37,575 nucleotides of DNA. It comes from Solirubrobacterales bacterium. Its GTDB lineage: Bacteria > Actinomycetota > Thermoleophilia > Solirubrobacterales > Solirubrobacteraceae. The stretch covers positions 1 to 37,575 of the forward strand of contig JAFASF010000053.1 of NCBI GenBank assembly GCA_019244745.1, in the 5' to 3' direction. Position 1 is the first letter of the stretch. Each line of letters opens with the position of its first letter. The notes beneath the pieces are model-generated. The model saw only the letters and a program-made list of their open reading frames with translations. It ran no database searches and was not told where the DNA came from. Positions 33,018-37,575 of the stretch are shown one piece after another. A program made the position numbers and the translations under genes.

Positions 33018-33158
33018 TTAAGCCAGGTTGATCGCCGCAGCCGCGGCGACGGCGAGCGTGACGGCCGCGTAGCCGAAGTACCCCTGGAACACGAGGATGG
33101 CGACGGTGATCAGGCAGACGAACACTGTCACCAGCCATCCCACCCGAGCTAGATCCAC
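33018..33158 (-). CDS. small two-helix membrane protein
   Basis: A 46-residue protein starting at GTG. Almost all of it is hydrophobic: WLVTVFVCLITVAILVFQGY, then YAAVTLAVAAAAAINLA, two likely membrane helices with a short turn. Similar tiny membrane proteins are common in actinobacteria; I cannot assign a role. The upstream ribosome site is weak (GAGAA). It is convergent to the CDF gene and divergent from the HU gene, with a palindrome at 33232-33250 between them. A longer frame exists upstream, but that part is not protein-like. Confidence 0.5.
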   Translation of the reverse strand: MDLARVGWLVTVFVCLITVAILVFQGYFGYAAVTLAVAAAAAINLA

Positions 33159-33231
33159 AGGATCATTCTCGCGTCCCGCGCAGCGGATGGGCGGGCCGCG
33201 CGCCGCCAACCGGCCGTCGAAAGCGGGCGGA

Positions 33232-33250
33232 TTTTCGCAAATTGCGGAAA
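33232..33250. promoter_or_regulatory. AT-rich operator-like palindrome
   Basis: TTTTCGCAA, one base, TTGCGGAAA: 8 of 9 positions pair. It lies in a 222-bp gap between the small membrane gene and the HU gene. It is the most A/T-rich spot nearby. The rest of the gap shows no gene. Confidence 0.35.
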
Positions 33251-33343
33251 TGCGAAGATGCCGGTCGGGCCACCCGCGCCCTCAGTGGACAGAATCCGCA
33301 CTGAGCCGGGATCCAGCGCGCCGTAGCTGTCCGCAGGCCCTGT

Positions 33344-33349
33344 TAGCGT
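33344..33349 (+). promoter_or_regulatory. possible -10 box of the HU gene
   Basis: TAGCGT (TANNNT) is 31 bases before the GTG at 33381, which leaves room for a short leader with the strong AAGGAGGAG ribosome site at 33369-33377. Confidence 0.35.
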
Positions 33350-33380
33350 CGATGATTCCTACCAATCGAAGGAGGAGCTA

Positions 33381-33653
33381 GTGACCAAGTCAGAGTTCGT
33401 CGACCAAGTCGCCGATCGCGCCGGATTGAGCAAAAAGGACGCCGGAGACGCCGTAGACGCCGTCTTGGACACGATCGAGGACGCGCTCAAGCGGGGAAGT
33501 GAGATCACGTTCTCGGGTTTCGGCAAGTTCAGCGTCTCGAATCGGAGCGCCCGCGAGGGACGCAACCCGGCGACGGGCGAGAAGATCCAGATCTCCGCCT
33601 CGCGTGTACCGAAGTTCACGGCCGGCGCGGGGCTCAAGAAGGCCGTCAACTAA
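33381..33653 (+). CDS. HU family DNA-binding protein
   Basis: A 90-residue histone-like protein. MTKSEFVDQVADRAGLSKKDA starts the helical dimer domain, and ITFSGFGKFSVSNRSAREGRNPATGEKIQI gives the beta arms with the proline-tipped RNPATG. It bends and compacts DNA. The length equals typical HU, with none of the long Lys/Ala tail found in mycobacterial HupB. GTG at 33381 is fixed by AAGGAGGAG (33369-33377), the best ribosome site in the window, fitting high expression. Confidence 0.93.
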   Translation: MTKSEFVDQVADRAGLSKKDAGDAVDAVLDTIEDALKRGSEITFSGFGKFSVSNRSAREGRNPATGEKIQISASRVPKFTAGAGLKKAVN

Positions 33654-33722
33654 TCGGAGCCATCCCCACTGTCACCGCCGCTCTCGACGTCGACCGCGAC
33701 GGTTCCTCAGAGCTTCGGAGAG

Positions 33723-34631
33723 ATGGCCGCCGGCGTGGTGGCGGTCCGCTCTTCGCAGGTGGTCCTCGGCCTCGATCCGGATCCCGCGCGCCTCTGGCCG
33801 CGCGCGCTCGCGCTGGCGCACGACGGCGCCTCCGAGTCGGACCCAGCAGCCAAAGCCGCGCGCGCTGTGGTCGCGCACTGCAGGCTCGCGATCGAGGCCA
33901 CCGCCGAGGTGTGCGCGGGGGTCAAGTTGCAGGTGGCGTGCTTCGAGCGGCTGGGCGCGCCCGGATGGGCCGCGCTCCGGGATGTCACCGAGATCGCGAG
34001 GGAGCGGGGATTGTTCGTGATCGCCGACGCGAAGCGGGGCGACATCGACATCTCCGCCGCCGCGTACGGGCAGGCCTTCTTCGGCGAAACCGAGACGCCG
34101 TTCGGTCCGATCCCCGGAATCGGCGCCGATGCGATGACCGTCAACCCGCTCCTCGGCGCCGATTCGCTGGCGCCGCTCGTAAGCGCCGCCCGGCGGCGCG
34201 GAGGCGGGCTGTTCGTGCTGGTCCGCACGACGAACCCGGGTGCCGCGGATGTGCAGGAGCTCCGGCTCGCAGCGAGCCAAGCGTCCGTGAGCGATCGCTT
34301 GGCCGAGATCGTCACGGAGATCGGCGCCCCAGGCGTGGGCCCGAGCGGTCTGAGCGACGTGGGGGCGGTCGTCGGCGCGACGGCGCCCCACCGACTCGAC
34401 GCCCTGCGCGAACGGATGCCGCACGCGATCTTTCTGCTCCCCGGGGTCGGCGCGCAGGGTGGCAACGTGCGAGATCTGAAGGCCGCATTCGCTCCCGGCC
34501 CGGCTGGAGGCTTGATCGCCGTATCGCGGGGGATCATCGGCGCCTACGAACGGACCGGCGGCGAGCCGGCCCGGGCGGCGGCCGAGGAGGCCGGGCGGCT
34601 GCGGGAAATGGCATGGACGCTGGCTGCGTAA
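33723..34631 (+). CDS. pyrF: orotidine-5'-phosphate decarboxylase, type 2
   Basis: A 302-residue PyrF of the long type. It has VVLGLDPDPARL, GVKLQVACFERLG, the catalytic D102-x-K104-x-x-D107 in ADAKRGDIDI, NPLLGADSL and LLPGVGAQGGN. It converts OMP to UMP. The start is doubtful: the frame stays open back to the HU stop, and PQSFGE just before the ATG resembles the usual family N-terminus. The only likely earlier start is a CTG at 33669, with GGAG 9 bases before it, which would add 18 residues. The ATG at 33723 has poor spacing. Other pyr genes are not in the window. Confidence 0.9.
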   Translation: MAAGVVAVRSSQVVLGLDPDPARLWPRALALAHDGASESDPAAKAARAVVAHCRLAIEATAEVCAGVKLQVACFERLGAPGWAALRDVTEIARERGLFVIADAKRGDIDISAAAYGQAFFGETETPFGPIPGIGADAMTVNPLLGADSLAPLVSAARRRGGGLFVLVRTTNPGAADVQELRLAASQASVSDRLAEIVTEIGAPGVGPSGLSDVGAVVGATAPHRLDALRERMPHAIFLLPGVGAQGGNVRDLKAAFAPGPAGGLIAVSRGIIGAYERTGGEPARAAAEEAGRLREMAWTLAA

Positions 34632-34664
34632 CGACACGCGAGCGGTTCCAGCGCGGCTCGCTTG

Positions 34665-34670
34665 TATGAT
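34665..34670 (+). promoter_or_regulatory. -10 box before the LysM gene
   Basis: TATGAT, close to the consensus, lies 9 bases before the ATG at 34680. No ribosome site separates them, so the message is leaderless or nearly so. Confidence 0.5.
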
Positions 34671-34679
34671 CGGCGTGCG

Positions 34680-34988
34680 ATGAGGAGGAACAGGGCGCGT
34701 TGGCTGGCGCCGATCGCGCTAGCCGCGACGGCCACGAGCACGTACCTGATCGTTCACGCGGGCCTCACCGCGAAGTCGACGACGTCGACGGCGCAAACGC
34801 AGGTGCTGCACGGCCCCGTCCGTCGCGGACCGCTGACCACGGCCAAGTTCTATTCCGTGCAACCGGGGGATACGCTCTCGGGCATCGCGCACAAGACCGG
34901 GGTACCCCTGGCCACGCTCGAGAGCCTGAATCCGTCCATCAACCCGAACAGCCTGCAAACCTCGCAGCGCCTGAGGCTGCGACGATGA
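34680..34988 (+). CDS. membrane-anchored LysM protein
   Basis: A 102-residue protein. Residues 8-28 are a hydrophobic anchor or signal after RRNRARW, followed by a Ser/Thr linker and one LysM module (about 55-102): YSVQPGDTLSGIAHKTGVPLATLESLNPSINP. LysM binds peptidoglycan glycan strands, so the protein should tether to the cell wall. It has no catalytic domain. The start is set by the -10 box TATGAT just upstream. A D,D-carboxypeptidase gene follows after 10 bp, so the two probably act together on the wall. Confidence 0.8.
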   Translation: MRRNRARWLAPIALAATATSTYLIVHAGLTAKSTTSTAQTQVLHGPVRRGPLTTAKFYSVQPGDTLSGIAHKTGVPLATLESLNPSINPNSLQTSQRLRLRR

Positions 34989-34998
34989 AACCAACGTA

Positions 34999-36216
34999 GT
35001 GCGCGCGGCCATCCCGACGGCACTGCTGGCCGCGGTCGGTCTGGCCGTCGCACCGGCGCCGGCGACCGCGCGCCCGCCCCCCCGCCTGATGGCCACCGGC
35101 GCCGCGCTCATCGAGGAGAGCACGGGAAAGCAGCTCTATGGGCTTGCCGCGAACCGCGAGCTGCCGATCGCCAGCACCACCAAGGTGATGACCGCTCTGC
35201 TGACGCTCGAGCACGTGCACCGGCTGAGCACCGTGTTCACGCAGAACGACTACCTGGCGGCGGCGGGCGACTCTCAGATCGGGCTCATGCCGGGTGAGCG
35301 GATGAGCGTCCACGACCTGCTGCTTGCGCTCCTGCTCCCGAGCGCCGACGACGCCGCCGAGGATCTGGCCTACAACGTCGGCCACCGATCGGTGGGCTAC
35401 TTCGTCGGGATGATGAACGCGCGAGCGCGGGAGCTCGGTCTGAAGCACACGCACTACTCGAACCCGATCGGATTCGACGCACCGCCGGGCAACTACTCGA
35501 GCGCTTCGGACCTGGTCAAGCTCGCGAGCTACGTGCTGCAAAAGAGCGCCTTCTTCCGGCGCGTGGTCGCGCTCCCGCGCGCCGTTCTCTTCACCGGGAG
35601 CCACGTACGCGTGGTCACCAACAAGAACGATCTGGTCGGGCGGGTCCCGTGGATCAGCGGCGTCAAGACGGGACACACGCTCGACGCGGGGTACGTGCTC
35701 GTCGGTTCCGGCACCCGCAACCGCATGACCCTGATCGGCGCCGTCTTGGGCGCCCCGAGCAGGTCATCCTCCGAAGCCAGCACACTGGCACTGCTCGACT
35801 TCGGGTTCGCGAATTACGCGTTGCGAACGCCGGTCGCCGCCGGAGCAGTCCTCGCGCGCGTACCGGTCAGCGGTCAGACCGGAAAGTACGCGACCGTGGT
35901 CACCGCGAACTCGGTCACATCGGTGTTCCGGCGCTCGGCGCGCGTGCACAGACGGGTCGACGTCCCCCGAGCCCTGACCGGCCCGCTGCCGCGCCACTCG
36001 GCGGTCGGAACGCTCGTGGTATTCGCCGACAACCGGAGGGTCGCGAGCGTCCCGCTGCTGCTCGCCTACGCGCTCCCGGCGCCACCGGCCGTGGCCAGCG
36101 CACTCCTGCCACCGGGTACGCTTTTCTGGCTTGTTGCAGCGTCTGGCTTATTCATCGGGGCGACCGTGTTTTGGCGCCTGCGGCTAAGGGCAAGACGCGC
36201 GGAGCCCGAACGATGA
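34999..36216 (+). CDS. D-alanyl-D-alanine carboxypeptidase (peptidase S11)
   Basis: A 405-residue penicillin-binding protein starting at GTG. A signal peptide (1-24) precedes the S11 domain. The nucleophile motif is S59-T-T-K62 (SxxK) and KTG is at 223-225 (GVKTGHT). The second motif, normally SxN, reads S115-A-D117 in LLPSADDAAEDLA, so the Asn is Asp. The C-terminus has a membrane helix (about 367-392) and a basic tail, fitting an anchored DacA/DacB-like enzyme that trims the peptide stem. The stop overlaps the sugar-kinase ATG (ATGA), an odd pairing. Confidence 0.85.
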   Translation: MRAAIPTALLAAVGLAVAPAPATARPPPRLMATGAALIEESTGKQLYGLAANRELPIASTTKVMTALLTLEHVHRLSTVFTQNDYLAAAGDSQIGLMPGERMSVHDLLLALLLPSADDAAEDLAYNVGHRSVGYFVGMMNARARELGLKHTHYSNPIGFDAPPGNYSSASDLVKLASYVLQKSAFFRRVVALPRAVLFTGSHVRVVTNKNDLVGRVPWISGVKTGHTLDAGYVLVGSGTRNRMTLIGAVLGAPSRSSSEASTLALLDFGFANYALRTPVAAGAVLARVPVSGQTGKYATVVTANSVTSVFRRSARVHRRVDVPRALTGPLPRHSAVGTLVVFADNRRVASVPLLLAYALPAPPAVASALLPPGTLFWLVAASGLFIGATVFWRLRLRARRAEPER

Positions 36217-37172
36217 TCATCACGGTTACGCTCAACGCGGCGCTCGACAAGACGCTCGAGGTGCCCAACTTCACCCCCGGTCGCCGACATCGGACCGTCG
36301 ACCAGACGACGATGCCCGGAGGCAAGGGGGTCAACATCGCCAGGGCGGTCAAGCGACTCGGTCAGCCCGTGATCGCGACCGGGCTCGCCGGCGGAGCCAC
36401 CGGGACACGCATCGTCGAGGCGCTCGGCGACGAGGCGATCCTCAACGGGTTCGCGCGGATCCGCGAGGAGTCCCGGACGAACACCGCCGTGCTCGACCCC
36501 ACCACCGGCCAGCACACCGAGATCAACGAGCGCGGACCGGCGGTATCGCCCCAAGAGCTCGAGCTGTTCCGCGAGAAGCTCGTGTATCTCGCCAAAGGCG
36601 CGAGCATGTGCGTGTTCGCCGGCAGCCTCCCTCGCGGTCTCGAAGCGGACGTCTACGCGGGCCTGATCCGCGACGTCAAGCGGCTGGGCGTCACCACGAT
36701 CCTCGACACCGAGGGAGATCCTCTGCGCCTGGCCGTGCGCGCCGAGCCCGACGTGGTCTCACCGAACGAGCTCGAGGCGGAGGAGCTCGTCGGGCACGAG
36801 TTCAATGACGTCGAGGATCGCGCGCACGCGGTCGCCGAGATGGTCCGGCTCGGCGCCCGCGAGGCGATGATGACCGTCCCCGACGGCTGCTACGCGCAGG
36901 TGCTCGAGGAGGGGTCGCCCGCGCTGTACCGGGTGTGGATCGAGGAGCAGGCGGCGCGCTCGAGCATCGGGTCGGGCGACGCATTCCTGGCGGGCTATGT
37001 CGCGGCGCGGTACGAGGGTCGCCCGGCGGTCGAGTGCCTGCGATACGGCGTCGCCTGCGGCGCGGAGTCGATCCAGCACATCGGCGCCGGCCTGCTCGAT
37101 CCCGTCAAGGTCGACCGCCTGCTGGCGGAGGTCGAGGCCAATCGGCTCGAGATCGGCGCCGAGATCGGCTGA
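36213..37172 (+). CDS. PfkB-family sugar-phosphate kinase (1-phosphofructokinase-like)
   Basis: A 319-residue ribokinase-fold kinase of the 1-phosphofructokinase/tagatose-6-phosphate kinase subgroup. It begins IITVTLNAALDKTLEVPNF, then has PGGKGVNIARAVKRLG (35-50), FAGSLPRG, SPNELEAEELVG and the catalytic GSGD (253-256) in SIGSGDAFLAGY. Which sugar phosphate it uses is unclear; no PTS or fru genes are present. The ATG overlaps the carboxypeptidase stop, so translation is coupled although the roles look unrelated. The 224-bp gap after it holds only the hairpin at 37200. Confidence 0.85.
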   Translation: MIITVTLNAALDKTLEVPNFTPGRRHRTVDQTTMPGGKGVNIARAVKRLGQPVIATGLAGGATGTRIVEALGDEAILNGFARIREESRTNTAVLDPTTGQHTEINERGPAVSPQELELFREKLVYLAKGASMCVFAGSLPRGLEADVYAGLIRDVKRLGVTTILDTEGDPLRLAVRAEPDVVSPNELEAEELVGHEFNDVEDRAHAVAEMVRLGAREAMMTVPDGCYAQVLEEGSPALYRVWIEEQAARSSIGSGDAFLAGYVAARYEGRPAVECLRYGVACGAESIQHIGAGLLDPVKVDRLLAEVEANRLEIGAEIG

Positions 37173-37199
37173 GAACCCGTCGCTCTCGTCGGGCTGCCG

Positions 37200-37250
37200 G
37201 GGAGCGTGGGCAATAGCTACCGCTACGCGACAGATATTGCCCACGCTCCC
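37200..37250. repeat. long perfect inverted repeat before guaB3
   Basis: GGGAGCGTGGGCAATA (37200-37215) is perfectly complementary to 37235-37250, a 16-bp stem with a 19-base loop. It lies 28 bp after the sugar-kinase stop and 147 bp before the guaB3 start. No U-run follows on the plus strand. It may end the kinase transcript, act as an operator or be a small mobile repeat. Confidence 0.7.
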
Positions 37251-37384
37251 GTTCGCACCGGCTTGCGGCCGAGGCCGGACTCCGGAATGGCTTCGATTGC
37301 CGCTGCTACGATCGCGAAGACGATGGTTGCCGCCGTTGTCCGTCCGCCCGCCACCGCCCCGCGGATGCCGTCCGCGTCGCGTTC

Positions 37385-37390
37385 TACGAT
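37385..37390 (+). promoter_or_regulatory. -10 box before guaB3
   Basis: TACGAT (TANNNT) ends 6 bases before the ATG at 37397, and no ribosome site lies between. This is the arrangement of a leaderless transcript. Confidence 0.45.
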
Positions 37391-37396
37391 GCCGTG

Positions 37397-37575
37397 ATGG
37401 AAGTCGAGATCGGGCGCGGCAAGAAGGCACGCAGGGCCTACGGATTCGACGACATCGCGATCGTGCCGTCGCGCCGCACGCGGGATCCGGACGACATCGA
37501 CATCTCGTGGACGCTCGGGCCGTACCGGTTCGAGCTGCCCCTGTTGGCGGCCGCGCTCGACGGTGTGGTCTCGCC
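37397..37575 (+). CDS. guaB3: GuaB3 family IMP dehydrogenase-related protein, N-terminal part
   Basis: The first 59 codons run off the right edge. MEVEIGRGKKARRAYGFDD, IAIVPSRRTRDPDD and ELPLLAAALDGVVS are the conserved opening of the GuaB3 family, the IMP dehydrogenase/GMP reductase relative of actinobacteria and cyanobacteria that lacks the CBS domains of GuaB. It probably works in GMP metabolism; the catalytic loop is outside the window. The ATG is supported by TACGAT at 37385-37390. Confidence 0.85.
   Translation, partial: MEVEIGRGKKARRAYGFDDIAIVPSRRTRDPDDIDISWTLGPYRFELPLLAAALDGVVS

Noticed and set aside
35649-36212. Extension of the sugar-kinase frame upstream over the carboxypeptidase gene
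   Set aside because: The extra part is Arg/Pro-rich, overlaps a well-supported gene and has no family similarity; the kinase begins at the coupled ATG at 36213.
37200-37250. A purine riboswitch before guaB3
   Set aside because: It is a single long hairpin without the three-way junction or conserved loop bases of known purine riboswitches, and the likely guaB3 -10 at 37385 is downstream of it.

Overview
The window is high-GC bacterial DNA with dense, often 1-4 bp overlapping genes. Gene content suggests an actinobacterium, most likely of the class Thermoleophilia (Solirubrobacterales/Gaiellales type). The reasons are a CysO/CysM/Mec+ cysteine pathway, TAT-type ferritin-like proteins, a GuaB3-type IMP dehydrogenase relative, a murI-rph-rdgB block, and many TANNNT -10 boxes 6-10 bp before start codons. 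The last is the actinobacterial leaderless-mRNA pattern. The taxon is inferred, not proven.

Layout. (1) 1-4542: protein-thiocarboxylate cysteine synthesis. An E1-like adenylyltransferase (C-terminus only), the sulfur carrier CysO with a five-residue tail after its GG, the sulfhydrylase CysM and the JAMM peptidase Mec+ are interleaved with a secreted Lipoprotein_15 protein and two exported ferritin-like proteins; a zinc-ribbon membrane protein closes the run. (2) 4595-9498, minus strand: a DUF1802 protein, a hydantoinase/oxoprolinase pair (hyuA-hyuB) and a small zinc-finger protein behind a promoter with operator-like palindromes. (3) 9671-12171: divergent nadB and a class II HDAC-like deacetylase, whose -10 elements share one 11-bp palindrome. 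(4) 12246-29784: a surface-polysaccharide locus with a secreted GH-A-clan glycosidase, five GT2-type and three GT4-type glycosyltransferase modules, a Wzx-like flippase, an FkbM methyltransferase and a polysaccharide deacetylase. One GT4 is fused to a large multipass membrane protein through a 4 x 30-bp repeat linker. The middle (23.1-25.8 kb) holds two broken methyltransferase genes and a possible third remnant. (5) 29840-37575: housekeeping genes murI, rph, rdgB, a CDF metal transporter, a small membrane protein, HU, pyrF, a LysM protein, a D,D-carboxypeptidase, a PfkB sugar kinase and the start of guaB3.

How they work together. CysO would be trimmed to its GG end, adenylated and thiocarboxylated, used by CysM to load O-phosphoserine-derived aminoacrylate, and cleaved by Mec+ to free cysteine. 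The polysaccharide locus has assembly, methylation, deacetylation and export functions. I see no initiating phosphoglycosyltransferase and no classical Wzy; the membrane half of the fusion is the best candidate for a polymerase or transferase step. I found no tRNA, rRNA, CRISPR array, insertion sequence or phage gene.
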